Assembly: GCA_029721435.1 (NCBI GenBank)
Contig: CM056583.1
Coordinates: 50,695,620-50,759,619, forward strand
DNA length: 64,000 nt
Direction of reading: 5' to 3'
Source: Gymnothorax reevesii
Lineage: Eukaryota > Chordata > Actinopteri > Anguilliformes > Muraenidae
In this document: positions 1-11,131 of the stretch, one piece after another
Position numbering within the stretch: the stretch's first letter is position 1
Layout of the letters: each line of letters opens with the position of its first letter
Notes under the pieces: model-generated
Seen by the model: the letters and a program-made list of their open reading frames with translations, nothing else
What the model was told of the DNA's origin: nothing
Databases searched by the model: none
Program-made: the position numbers and the translations under genes

Positions 1-258
1 ATTTGCTATATATATACATGTAGCAAGACAACTCTAACAAAAATATGCATCAAAAGTGCATCTTAATTTTAACAAAAAAAGTGCATCCCTTGTGGAGGTA
101 AGTATTCAAGTCTGTTTAAAAAAATGTTATAAAATAAAGTTCAAAACAAATTTAAATTAACAACAAAAAACTGAAATGCTTAAAACTTAAAGCTTAAACG
201 ATTTCCTCTTCTCAACATTTCCTATCCTAACCTCCCCCCAAACTTGTCATTGTCTACA

Positions 259-526
259 TTATCTTTTCTGTATTCTGGGGAAGGGCATCAGTGGGAGATT
301 CTTCTTAACAAACAGAAGCATCTCTGCTTTCTCACATCCAAGTCGGTTTCGTTTTTCATCAATAACATTTGCAGCAGCAGAAAATAAACGTTCACTGTCT
401 ACACTTGAGCAAGGAGAGGACAGGTACTTCCGTACGAGTGAGGCAAGTTGTGGGAACCGGATTTTGTTGCTTCTCCGGTAGCCCAAGGGGCTCTCAGATC
501 GAGGAATTGTGGGCTCTGAGAGATAG
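259..526 (-). pseudogene. hAT transposase C-terminal dimerisation exon (fragment)
   Basis: Open frame on the - strand with the classic hAT C-terminal pattern: RFPQLASLVRKYL, then a serine-rich SSVDSERLFSAAANV, KRNRL and a terminal LLFVKKNL. In hAT transposases this segment mediates multimerisation. The exon seems to start right after a splice acceptor (TTACTTTAG) now found at 3358-3366, separated from it by the inserted hAT-1. Upstream catalytic exons are missing, so this is not a working transposase. Confidence 0.65.
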
Positions 527-795
527 GATTGAATTAGGCATGACACGGTATTTGTATTCGTCCCGAGCCGTCACGGTACGGGGGTCACGGTTCGGTACGC
601 GCATTTTCACGGAGAATAGACACGGTACAGAAGTTTAATGTTGACCTGAAAGTGGAACTGTTATTTCGCAAGTGTTTCCTTCAGGACACATTTAAGCACC
701 GCCACCTGCAAGCTCTGATCGGTTCGTAGACATGTATACATGCCTATGGATTGGTCCAGGTAGACAGCTCCGCCTTCAAATACAAACTGTGGTCT

Positions 796-3052
796 ATGCG
801 AAAGTACCGCTGTTGTTCTTGCGAGAGAAGGCTCGCAATGGCAAGTGCCCGAGAAATAGAAGACCCGCCATCATCGTTCAAGTCAGTGGTGTGGGATAAC
901 TTTGGGTTCCCCGTAAGTTATAACACTAATGGAGAGCGAGTGGTGGATAAAACTAAGACGGTCTGCCGCCGTTGTTCGGCATCTGTTATTTATACGAGTG
1001 GGAACACATCGAACATGCTTACACATATTCGGAGACACCACCCAGACATCCCCATCACCGGGACAAGACGTAAGAAAAGTGTGCAATTATGTCTCCCACA
1101 GGTCTTACAGCAACCCCTTGACACAAATGCATGCAGAGCAAAAAAAATTACCGAAGCAATTGGTATTTACATCACAACCGCTATGCGCCCATATTCCACA
1201 GTAGAAGAGGCGGGATTCAAATATTTACTACATGTGCTCGAACCTCGATACACTCCTCCATCTCGCAGCCATGTAAGCCAATCAGTAGTGCCAACCTTAT
1301 ACAACAGCACAAGACAAATTGTGGAACAGGAATTAAAAGCTGCGCATTCCATTGCGCTCATCACAGATTCATGGACTTCTCGAGCAACCGAAAGTTTCCT
1401 GACTGTCACGGCTCATTTCATAAGCCCTGAGTGGGACATGAGGACCGTAGTCCTGCAAACGCGCCCCTTACACGAACAACACACAAGCACCCATCTGGCT
1501 GAAAAGCTGAACGAAGTCGTGACCGAATGGAAGTTGGAAAGACCCGGGGTGCCCATAGTCGTCACCACAGACAACGCAAGGAACATCGTTAATGCCGTCA
1601 GTGAATCAGGGCTCGGCCCGCATATCGCGTGCTTTGCACACACTCTCAACCTGGCTGCAAAAAAAGCCCTCGAGATCAAGCAAGTGTCGCATGTGCTTGC
1701 AAAAATGCGATCTACCGTCGCATTTTTCCACCGCAGCACCACCGCAGCCAACATTTTGGAGTGCAAGCAAGAGATGCTGGGCTTGCCGAATCACCGCCTC
1801 ATTAATGATGTCGCAACTCGGTGGAACTCGAGCTTCGAGATGGTGGAGCGGTATCTCGAGCAGCAAGCTGCTGTTTATTCTGCCTTAGCAGAAAAGAATG
1901 TGAAAAGCAAAGACACCGGGAATCTTTCCGATCTAGAGCTGTGCCACGCAGAGACCATAGTTGATGTGATGAGGCCTCTCAAGACCATTACGGCAGTAAT
2001 CAGCACAGAAACCACCCCGTCCATTTCCATGATCCTGCCACTGCAAACTACACTTCTGAAATCAACAGAAAGCAATACAGTTGATACTCCAATCGCAAGA
2101 GACATGAAAAATGCCATCAGGGACAACTTTCAAGGCTGATATGATGACCCAGACCTCCGGGACTTCTTAAATAAATGCACAGCACTGGACCCCAGGTTCA
2201 AAACACTCAATCACTTGGATCCAGCCTGTCAGCAGAAAGTTCATGAAGATCTCGTCAGAGAAGTTCTGGGCAGAGCTGAAACGGTATGTATATTATTATT
2301 ATTATTATTATTAATCTGCTTCCCCAGATGGGGTTTGGCCAGATAATGCAATGACTGTCTACCTGCAATACTAAAAAACGCCTGTAGGTGGCCGTCTAAA
2401 TATTACAATGCAACACTACTGCACATCCATATACAGTATTTGGGGCCAGGTTGCCATCTCTGATTGCACTTATGATAATGATAATAATAATAAGAATAAA
2501 AATATTAATAATAAATGTTATTTCTTAAGGGAATAATCTTCTCTAACTCCACAATTCTTTTCTAATATTATTGTTTTTGTCCTTTGATTTTTGCAGAATG
2601 ACACCCCCTTGTCTGCAGAAGAGGACAGTCCATCTACTTCACAGGCTGAGGCCACTGCTTTGCCAGGGATGGCAGAAGATGCAGAGGTATCCTCCTCCCA
2701 ACCTCCTTCGAAGAGGTCAGCCATGGCAGAACTTTTTGGCTCACTGTTCAAAGTTGATCAAAGGAAGCAGCCAAATTTGAAACAGCAGTTGAAGGAAGAA
2801 GTCAGTGGTTACATGGCAAAGGACTGCACCTCAGTTGACTCTGACCCACTTTCCTGGTGGAAAAGGCATGAGTCTGTTTATCCTAACCTAGCTGTACTGG
2901 CAAAAAGTTACCTGGCTATACCGGCCACTTCAGTACCCAGTGAAAGGGTTTTTTCAACAGCAGGTGACATAGTCAGTGCCACCAGATCGTTACTCAGCAG
3001 TGAGAGTGTAGACAAGCTCGTTTTTCTGAAGAATAACCTTAAAATTGAATAA
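796..3052 (+). pseudogene. hAT (ZBED/Ac-like) transposase, two exons, one in-frame stop
   Basis: Exon 1 runs to a GTATGT donor after 2283; exon 2 is 2597-3052 after a TTTTTGCAG acceptor and ends in TAA. The upstream frame is open from before 751, and the first in-frame ATG codons are at 796 and 838. Visible domains in order: a BED zinc finger (CRRC spaced from HIRRHH), the RNase H-like core with acidic residues in LITDSWTS and VTTDNARN, the helical region with ATRWNSSFEM, and the C-terminal dimerisation block with PSERVFSTAGDIV. One TGA at 2137-2139 interrupts exon 1 just before YDDPDLRDFLN; the frame is otherwise open, so inactivation looks recent. Its role would be cut-and-paste movement of the surrounding element. 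Confidence 0.8.
2291..2520. repeat. Intron of hAT-1 transposase with TTA/ATA-rich microsatellites
   Basis: The transposase intron (2284-2596) contains a short TTA run near 2291-2312 and an ATA-rich stretch near 2475-2516. No coding content is seen. Confidence 0.6.
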
Positions 3053-3405
3053 AGGTGTACAGTACACAGCTGTACACAGTTTATTATTGCAAGATGCAAA
3101 TGTTTAATGTTAAAATGTTAAAAACCTGAAAGTTGAATGAGTACAGTATCTGTACAGTTTATTATTGAAAAATGTTATGTTGTGATCTGTGAGGCCTATA
3201 GCTCATGTTCACTATATAATAAAAAGATGCCTTTGAGGAGCCTTTTGATTATGTTTTTTTTCATGCACCGTACCGAAAATGTACCGAACCGTAGGGTCCA
3301 AACCGAGGTACGTACCGAACCGTGAGTTTAGCGCACCGTGTCATCCCTAGATTGAATCTAAAGTAACAGAAGAATAACAAAGAACAAAAACAAAATTATA
3401 CTTAA

Positions 3406-4351
3406 CCTTTTCACCACTATAATCCCGCGCGGAACTTCCGCGTTTACGCCGCGAATCCATAGAAATGAGGCCCTGTACACTGGGCTCCCAGGCAAATTTC
3501 TTAGAAGCGTGCATGTCATCCTGTATGGGCCGTAGTTCAGTGAATATTTGAGTAATAAAGACATATTATCAAAAGCCGCTTACAGACTGCACTTTACATT
3601 TAAACATGTTCTATTGACATTCACTTATATTGTATACACCCTTTGTGAATGCGGACCGGTCGGCTACACCCTTCACGGTTTGGAGAAATTAATATATATT
3701 TTTCCTGCGGACTGAATGAATGCGGACTGCGATAAGGTCTGTTCAAGCCCAAGAATCCATTTCAATCAAGCCTTTCGCACTTGCTTTCCCTGCTCAATAA
3801 ATTCCCGAAGTATCTGCGTCAGCACCAAGGTTGAATATAAAGTTAAATATTGTTAAATGCTTTCACCCAGCCTCGTTATATTTCATTTCATTGTTTTATT
3901 TTCTCGTCATTGCATTCTTGAATATGGATGTGTAAGCATCGGGGTTAATTGATTTGTTTTGTTTAATCTCAGTGGCATAAGTGTCTGGCCGACATTGTCG
4001 CGTCTTTATGTTTGAACTTGTGAACGAAAAATGACGAAGGTACCTTGAATTTGCTATTTGCATTAATTGGATTTTGTGCTTCTTGTTATCGGTATTTGCA
4101 TTCCGCTGATTTTAAGAAAAAAAATACGCGCAGTTTAAATGCATACTTTTTTTGGTCGGCGCCCTAACAATAATTTTTTTTCTTGAGTCTCCTCGTTTTA
4201 TCTGCGCTACAGTACCGAAAACACCCAAGCGAAAGCACGTTACCATATACCCGCTGCAGCATTTTACCGCGGTGAGCCAGTCAGCCCGCTGGAGCGGGTC
4301 ATTGTGGCTTTTGGTAAGCACCCGCTACGGCGGGCTGGCGTGGCGAAAAGG
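3406..4351. mobile_element. TTAA-flanked element (piggyBac-like, non-autonomous)
   Basis: Ends match as inverted repeats: CCTTTTCACCAC at the left and the reverse of CCTTTTCGCCAC at the right, each bordered by TTAA (3402-3405 and 4352-4355). TTAA target duplication is the hallmark of piggyBac transposition. There is no transposase frame in the 946 bp, so it would depend on a helper. It sits inside the older hAT relic, between its BED exon and its C-terminal exon. Confidence 0.6.
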
Positions 4352-4355
4352 TTAA

Positions 4356-4620
4356 GACTGCAGAATGGGGACATCGAACTTTCGTGCTGCCGTTGCTTAG
4401 TTTTAACAATGCTAGTGCTAGCGGCTGCAGTCGCTGCCTCATACTCCTTAAATACCTCTTCGCCGCGATGCCGACTTTTCAGGTGAGCAATAAGATTAGT
4501 AGTGTTAAAGCTTGACGACTTCTTTCCTCCTCTCGCAATCCACGCTGAACAGGCTTTGCATATAGCGACAGCATTGTCATCTTCTGCCACCGCGAAGAAC
4601 AACCATGCTGGTGAAGACAT
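4356..4620 (-). pseudogene. BED zinc-finger exon of the older hAT relic
   Basis: A - strand frame beginning with ATG at 4620 encodes an N-terminal aromatic motif (AWLFFAVAED), CKAC and HLKSRH: the spaced Cys-Cys / His-His ligands of a BED zinc finger, a DNA-binding domain common in hAT transposases and ZBED genes. The frame then enters low-complexity Ala/Ser sequence and meets the TTAA insertion at 4355. It probably belongs to the same relic as the dimerisation exon at 259-526. Confidence 0.6.
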
Positions 4621-4903
4621 GTTTCTTTACTCACTGGCTGATAGGCTGTTAGAGGAAGTAACTTAGCAGCCCAGGCTTGTCAGTAAGGCATCGGATGTGA
4701 TGTGACACTCCGCGTCATGGCTTCTTTTGCCAACTCTGCCTGGATGAAAAAAATAAAAGTCGCCACTCGGCTTGAACGCAGTTCCTGCGTTTTCATTAAA
4801 TTATCGGATGTTTATCGGAAAAACATGACCATCGGGCAGATAGAAAACAAGCCCAAATCGGCCCGATATTCTATCAGACCGATATATATCGTGCACCTCT
4901 AGT

Positions 4904-4963
4904 AACAGCGTACTTCCAATTTGCAGGTCTATAGACGCGGGCATCTACATCTGCAGAAAGGGG
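4904..4963. mobile_element. Right end of a second copy of the 13.7-kb piggyBac-like element
   Basis: About 60 bp here match the right end of the element at 13720-15682 almost exactly, including the terminal CTGCAGAAAGGGG followed by TTAA (4964-4967). The match starts at AGTAACAG, directly beside the hAT-2 terminus. The hAT therefore seems to have inserted into this piggyBac-like copy, with the rest of the copy left of the window. Confidence 0.7.
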
Positions 4964-4967
4964 TTAA

Positions 4968-6733
4968 ACTTCAGCCTGCAATGGTGCAGTGTCCAGCCAA
5001 TGCAAGTACTGGCCTGAGGTATGCATGCACAACAGGTTACCATAGTCTCGCAGAGGAAGGAACGTAGCCTCAACCAGTTTTTTTCCAGGCAACATAGGAA
5101 AAGCAAGATTCTTTTCTAAAATAAAAGCCTAACTAGAGCTTCAGTTTCTTAAGTCTTCAATGTGAAGTTTAAAAGTCAAACGGTCGTCATTTAAAATGCC
5201 TAGACACTTGCACTGTGACAGTAATTCAGTCTGACAGCCCTGCAAGATTACAATATTAGGAAGAGGCGCTATTGTCTTCCTGACATTAATAATGCATTCA
5301 GTGATATTTCAACTGCTAACAAAATATGGTATCCAAACTATTTCTGGAGATGGCTCCCCAGAGAGCAAAGCTTGCCCTGTAATTGTGCTGTGTTGGACAC
5401 ACTTGCAACCTCCAGCACTACCACATCAAAGCCACACTCAGTCAGCACTGCTAATTCAGAACTGATATTGCTTCTGTTGCTATATTCAGGACATCAGTTT
5501 TCATTATCAGTTTAATTTCATGAGCTAAATACCGTCTCTAGCAATGTAATCAATTTCAGTAGTTGAAATTTGTTGGACCCATGCCGTCCTTTTGTTTCAG
5601 TCTCCACGTTCCAGTATACATTCTAAAAAGGGCATTTCTTTCCTTTGCCTGCTTGCTACTCCTAACCCAGCATTCCCATAATCATGGTCCTCATGAGCTG
5701 AGACCTGGTTTTCCACTGTCTCTTTACCTGGGAGTCAGTTGTTAAGAAAACCTACCCAAATAGACAATAATTACGCAATACTTGCCAGGAGGGAAAGGAC
5801 ATTACAGCTGGATTTGAATTTGAGGGCCAGATTTGGGGAGCCCTGCCATCCTAACCCCGATTACTTTTCAGAGGGGAGTGGGGGTGGCCGGAAGCCTTGG
5901 CCAAAAGTTGTCTGGGCAGCTAGAGAAAGTAACTTGAATTTTTATGACATGAAGTCAGACACCCGACAGCTAATGACTCGTGTTAGCAAACTTGAGTGGC
6001 AGCGAGTGGACATCGAGCCTGAGTAAGGTATGAATGAGCACAAACAATCTTGCTCAAACTTACTCAACTCTGCTTCCACGGACACAAAATTATCACTCAT
6101 TTTCCCTGTTAGAGACTGTGAGAGATTTTTTGGCGCCATTCAGGCTTTTTGGTGGGACTTCTTATTTCATGCCAACACAATGTGCATACAGCACCACAGG
6201 TTCCGTATTAGTGGGGAGTAAAGTGGTGTCGGCTTTGCAAACCTGGCAGGGTGGAGCAGAACTGGGGCTTCAACGAGGTAAAGTTGTCCTCAGCAGCATT
6301 GGCTCAATACTGCCCCCTAGTGGATATAGGAGGGGATATTTTAGTTAACAATTAGAAAATTACTATCACCAATTTAGAATGAAAAAATGTGTTTTTTAAC
6401 GCATGGTGCATTGTGTAAAATGTTTGGACTGAGTAATATATATTCTAATACATAAGTTTTAAATGGTACTAACAACTGCTGGCAAAAAAGTATATTATTG
6501 TCAACAAGTGACAGTTCAGTAGTTGCAGCAGTATTAAAAATGTTTGCCAATGGAACAAAAAAAATATGAAAGAAGTATTCCAGTGTAAGAATTAAGTCCC
6601 AATTCAGTGACATCACATTTTGCTTTCCATATTCCATTGTGCATGGATTAATATTAACCGCAGCCTTTATTGCATTGTAGCATTCTTGATGATGATAGAA
6701 AATCAATCTGTTGTTACTGTTGTTACATAGTTA
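4968..6733. other. No gene recognised
   Basis: About 1.8 kb with short open frames only. None has a recognisable domain, good splice context or a family match I can name. Confidence 0.5.
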
Positions 6734-7045
6734 CTGGCCACGGTGGCAGAGTGGTTAGCATTGCTGCCTAACAGCAATAAGTTCGTGGGTTTGAATCCGG
6801 CCTGTTCTCCCCGTGTTCGTGTGGGTTTTCTCCGGGTACTCAGGTTTCCTCCCACAGTCCAAAGACATGCATATGCCCAGAGGTATGAGTGTGAGAGTGA
6901 ATGGTCTATGAATGGTGTGTGCACCCTCTGATGGATTGGCAAGCTGTTCAGGGTGGGTCCCTGCCTTTGCCCGTAGTCAGCTGGGATAGTAGTCGGCCCC
7001 GCGACCCTAGTGAGGAATAAGCGGATATAGAAAATGGATGGATGG
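6734..7045 (+). mobile_element. tRNA-derived SINE
   Basis: The head carries Pol III promoter-like boxes: a box A-like GGCAGAGTGGTTAGC and a box B-like GGTTTGAATCC about 40 bp downstream. The body contains the common fish stretch GTGTGGGTTTTCTCCGGGTA, and the tail ends in repeated ATGGATGG. This is the usual layout of teleost tRNA-derived SINEs. A related minus-strand fragment lies at 54495-54655. Confidence 0.7.
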
Positions 7046-8139
7046 GACTTACCAGTCACAGTGAATAAAGAGTTTGTAAACGGAAGTGGAACTGGAAATC
7101 CAGCCACAGTGAATCTCCTGGTGCACAGTTATGTACAGTACTGCACTGAAAGCACAATGACTGCTTCACATAACGGCACATTTTCTGGCACGCTTTTGTT
7201 GGGAGACAATGGCCTTTAAGTCAACACAGTCCCCCGCAGAGCACATACATAGTACACACACAGGTTTTTCCAAGTATAAGATCCATTGCCTTGCCTTGTT
7301 AATTTTGGAATTTCGCAATGATTGGCTGGTTAATTCACCATTATTAATTTTTTTCTTTCTTTGGCCCACCACCCCCCCCATCCCTTGGAGGACAACTTTA
7401 TTCTTAATTATAAATGTTATGCAAAAAAAAAAAACATAATGGTGAAACCTCTTTGAGGAAAGGTAATAACAAAGCAAAGCAAATTGCACAAAAAAGTAAA
7501 CAAAGTAATAATAATAAACAGTGAAAACAATAGAGAACAAGAGGCTCCTCAGACGCTGTACTCGGGGCCTCACATGCGCAGGACAGTCGCGACCCCGAGA
7601 AAGCAGAACGGAGCCGAAACAAGACTCGTGGCCTACCGGCCCGAGTAAATAATACAATCAAATGGGGGGCTGATATACTGTAGACATGGAGAGATATAGA
7701 CAGTAAAACAGACAGCTACAAACAGAGCGGACAAAACAGGCAGACAGACAGACAGCAATAGACAAAACCTAAACCTAAGAAGAAATTGGACTAACCTATC
7801 CCGACAGGGACAGGACCGGACTTAGACACAAGCAGAGATGAATAAAACAATCACTGATAGGTGAAGCATTATATATAATTACAGGGAAAATGTATTCAAG
7901 TAATAACAGTATGACAAAGGTGCATATAAGTGTCAGGCTGAAATGGATGTGAGAGAGTGAGTGAGTGAGTGTGATTGAGTGGGTCAGTCTGTCAGAGAGT
8001 GGGGTCAGTGGACAGGCTGGTTTAAAGAAGTCGTGAAAGCAGACCAAATGTTATCAGAGTGCGGGGGTTGATGTTCATGTAACGTTATTTCCATGGATAT
8101 GTATTCACCATTATTAATGATACTCTGAACCTCTTAAGA
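7046..8139. other. Low-complexity region, no gene recognised
   Basis: Contains A-rich tracts near 7424-7440, CAGACAGA repeats near 7735-7755 and GAGTGAGTGAGTG repeats near 7950-7985. The open frames are low-complexity and unconvincing. Confidence 0.5.
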
Positions 8140-8700
8140 CTCAATGCATGGAATCACTGGCTAGGGGCTCCCTTTAGAGGAGGTTCTCAAATTTTTGAGA
8201 CGTGGATTCAACAAGATGTTTGAAACATTCCTTAACGCTTCTGTCTGTTCTGAGATGATTCTATCCCATAGTTTATGCATATTTATCAGGTGCTCATTCA
8301 TGTGACGATTTGCTCTTTTTGCCCCATCGCAAATGTTGGATTCAAATCTGTTGACTAGGGAGGCCGGTAAAGTAAACCAGTCTTCTTGTCATCTTACTGG
8401 AACCAATCTGAGATGACATTATGTGCTGTGACATAGTGCATTACCTTGCTGGATGTATGGGTGAATTGCGGCAGCCATAGTGGGATGCACATTGTCAGCA
8501 GCAATATGCAAGATTGTGGGATTCAAACAATGATTGACTTGTATTGCGGTGGCCCAAAGTCATGCCAACCAGTCTGGCCATTCTTCTCTGACCTAGGTCT
8601 ACGTGATATTGATGACTGTGGTCCTGCCACATGATTGGCTAATAGGATACTTTCATGAATGAGTAGGATTACAGGTGTTCCTAACTAAGTGCTCACAGAA
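8140..8700. repeat. Degraded teleost dispersed repeat, Tc1-like in character
   Basis: Phrases such as CCAGTCTGGCCATTCTTCTC and CACATGATTGGCTAATAGG resemble a widely dispersed teleost repeat related to Tc1/mariner elements. The match is from memory of repeat families and the copy is decayed, so the class is tentative. Confidence 0.35.
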
Positions 8701-8705
8701 TGTAT

Positions 8706-9250
8706 GTACAGTATTTGACAAAAGTGAGTACACCCTTCACACTTTGACAATTAATTGATTATATCTTTTCGAGGGACAACGTTTCAGAAATGAAACCGGA
8801 ATATATTCTAGAGTAGTCACTGCACAATATGTGTAGCAGTGTAGATTTATTGCACTGTCCAAATAACTGAACAAACAGTCAAATTTAGTGTGACCACCAT
8901 TGTTGTCCAGCACTACCTTGATTCTCCTAGGCATGGAATTCACCAGAGCTGCACAGGTTGTTGCTGGGATCCTCCTCTACTCCTCCATGACAACATCACA
9001 GAGCTGGTGGAGGTTGGACACCTGCTGCTCCTCCACCTTCCTCTTGAGGATGACCCACGGGTGCTCCATGGGATTCGGGTCTGGAGACATACTTGGCCAC
9101 GCCATCAGCTTCACCTTCAGCTTCTTCAGGAAGGCAGTTGTGATCTTGGAGGTCGTTATCATGTTGGAAAACTGCCGTGGGCCCAGTTCCCAAAGGGAGG
9201 GCATCATGTTCTGCTTCAGAATGTCACAGTACATGTTGAAATCATTGACT
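8706..9250 (-). mobile_element. Truncated Tc1/mariner element with partial transposase
   Basis: The left end (ACAAAAGTGAGTACACCCTT) is typical of a fish Tc1 family. The - strand frame from about 9250 to 8977 shows the C-terminal half of a DDE transposase: AFLKKLKVKLMAWPSMSPDP, then NPMEHPWVILKRKVEE with the final catalytic Glu. It then continues in another frame to NSMPRRIKVVLDNNGGH at the left. The N-terminal half is missing and frames are broken. Confidence 0.7.
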
Positions 9251-9400
9251 GCATAAAACATGGACGTAGCCTCCGTGACGTCACCCATAGGTTCCTGAAT
9301 ATCCATTTTGAAGCAAATTTGGTCGCCATCTTGGCACTTACTTGACTCCGCCTACCTCTTGGCTAATCCAAAAATGGGTGAAAAGGTGGGGCCGTTGCTG
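9251..9400. repeat. Fragment resembling the repeats at 41774 and 54951
   Basis: CATAAAACATGGACGTAGCC followed by GTGACGTCACCCATAGG resembles the GACTGTATAAAA...GGACGCAGC ends of the repeats at 41774 and 54951. The right boundary is unclear. Confidence 0.35.
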
Positions 9401-10649
9401 GCCGAATGAGCCTGTTTGCTGAAACACGCCCTCGGCTTCCATACTTTACTAAAAAGCTAACTCATCTCAATGCTTCATGGTCCACGAAGGATGTGGGGTC
9501 GTATCTGTCCTAGTATAGAAATGGATCCTGCCAAGATGCTTGCGGTGGCGGGCGAACGCTGTTTATATTTGTGAAGTGGTTGCGAGACGAAAGTTGTTCA
9601 TTTCCGTGAGGCAGTAGCGCGAAGAACACTGTACGCCGCTGGGAAGTAGCAGTGGTTAGCTCATTGAGTATCAGTATCCCCACGCTAGTGAAAGCGGGTG
9701 CTCGGCTTAGCTGTTGTACGCACCCTAACTGGGTCCCATTAATGGTAGTATGGCCAGCCAAACGATAACATTGCATTACGTAAGCTTTCCAACAAACCTG
9801 GCGGACCTTTATTTTCCTACCTCACACTCGCACATTTTGATATGAAATACTTTCACCCTACACTTTGACTTCGAGAAATGCTGAATTAACTGGTTACTGT
9901 AGGTAGCATACGTGGGCTTGTCAATGCTCACACATCTGGGCGTCTGGCTCCTTGGTTATTTTATCAGCTGCCAGCTTATCTCTGACTGTCATATTAACTA
10001 ACGATTCCACTGCGACGGGCGAACTTTTTCAATGCGTCATAAAATTGGTGTTTCTTTCGGAAAAAAGCTCCCAGCGAAACAGCATATAGCCGAATGTGGC
10101 TGGTTAGTGACACTTTTCCGTTACCGTATGGCTTGTTTGTTAGGTTAATATGGTTAGCTAGCTTGTGCATGATGGACCCTATGTAGAAACACATTTAGCG
10201 ACAGCTAGCTAGCTTGCTAGATAACATGGGATATGTTAAATTAGCTATACAGCTAGCCTTTCTATTTACAATGATACCGCATCCGTAATTTATTAGGGAT
10301 ATTGTACAAAAACATTAAGCTCAGCAGATGCCGGTACCAGATTCCAGCTTCTTTAGCTAATTTCCTTCTGGTGACCACAATACTCATTCATTAACAACTT
10401 CCATCATATACATTCATAAATCCCGCCTACATTTAGAAATTCGGTGCAATCGCAGTGAAAATGGAACAAATCCATTATTGGCAAATGCATTTCTATCAGA
10501 TATTGCTGTGCGAATGAGTGTATAACCACGACAATCTCCGGACAAGCCCACCAAATTCTCTGGGGAATCAGCTAAGGGACCCCGTCATTTGGGAGCGTGC
10601 TACCGATGCTCTAAGTTAAGGTAGCTGACCAGCCAGTTACGATGGCAAC
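9401..10649. other. No gene recognised
   Basis: AT-rich unique-looking DNA inside the presumed MOB3B intron. No splice-supported coding frame or repeat structure was seen. Confidence 0.5.
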
Positions 10650-11034
10650 CTGCCCTGCTGAAAATTCCAGCTTTGACCAGCCTAGGCTGTTTTAAGCTGT
10701 GTTTTGGACAGTTTTAGCTGGTCAACCAGCCATTCACCAGCTGACTCCAGCTGAAAATACCAGCTTAACCAGCTTTGACCACCTTCATCAAGCTATTGAG
10801 ACCAGCTACACCAGCTATGACCAGCTAAGAACACAGCTCAGACCATCTTGAACCAGCTTAGAATCCTAGCAGCTAGAATTCTAGCTTGACGAAGGTGGTC
10901 AAAGCTGGTTAGGCTGGTATTTTCTGCTGGAGTCAGTTGGTGAAGGGCTGGTTGACCAGCTGAAACTGTCCAAAACACAGCTTGAACTAGCCTGACCATC
11001 CTAGGGTGGTCAAAGCTGGAATTTTCAGCTGGGT
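10650..11034. repeat. Foldback MITE rich in ACCAGCT motifs
   Basis: The two halves are inverted copies: GCTGAAAATTCCAGCTTTGA near 10656 pairs with TCAAAGCTGGAATTTTCAGC near 11010-11029, and the pairing continues inward. The CCAGCT/AGCTGG motif recurs throughout. This is a non-coding hairpin element of a type common in teleosts. Confidence 0.75.
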
Positions 11035-11131
11035 GTTAGGGAATCCGTGACGGTATTCCTACCCCCGACTCACAGCTTTTGTTCAAAAGTATGTTGACCG
11101 TAAATTCAGGCAACTTTCTGTTTTGCTATTA

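Larger units (their letters stand above)
535..3349 (+). mobile_element. Nearly complete hAT transposon (hAT-1) with 8-bp target duplication
   Basis: Both termini are visible: TAGGCATGACACGGTAT at 535 and its inverted partner TAGGGATGACACGGTGCG (- strand) ending at 3349. The 8-bp direct repeat GATTGAAT flanks it at 527-534 and 3350-3357, the target-site duplication expected of hAT insertion. Copies of CGGTTCGGTAC and its reverse cluster near both ends and may be subterminal transposase-binding sites. Inside is a two-exon BED-finger transposase on the + strand. The element landed in an older hAT remnant. Confidence 0.85.
1..4903 (-). mobile_element. Deleted hAT-type transposon (hAT-2), left end outside window
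   Basis: A - strand hAT relic holding only the two ends of a transposase gene: a BED-type zinc-finger exon near 4620-4356 and a C-terminal dimerisation exon near 526-259. The catalytic RNase H-like core is absent. Its right terminus is a hAT-like inverted end, AGAGGTGCACGATATATATC read on the - strand, at about 4880-4899. The matching left terminus is not visible, so the element runs off the window. It is interrupted by another hAT (535-3349) and a TTAA-flanked insert (3406-4351). Family assignment rests on the BED and dimerisation motifs; exact ends are inferred. Confidence 0.6.

Noticed and set aside
5739..6026. 95-residue + strand frame
   Set aside because: No recognised domain, no good Kozak or splice context, and no conservation evidence available.
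6734..6800. Functional tRNA gene from box A/B-like sequence
   Set aside because: Only a SINE head: no cloverleaf can be completed and the body and tail are typical SINE sequence.
7166..7657. 163-residue - strand frame
   Set aside because: Low-complexity Tyr/Phe/Leu stretches produced by A-rich and T-rich tracts.
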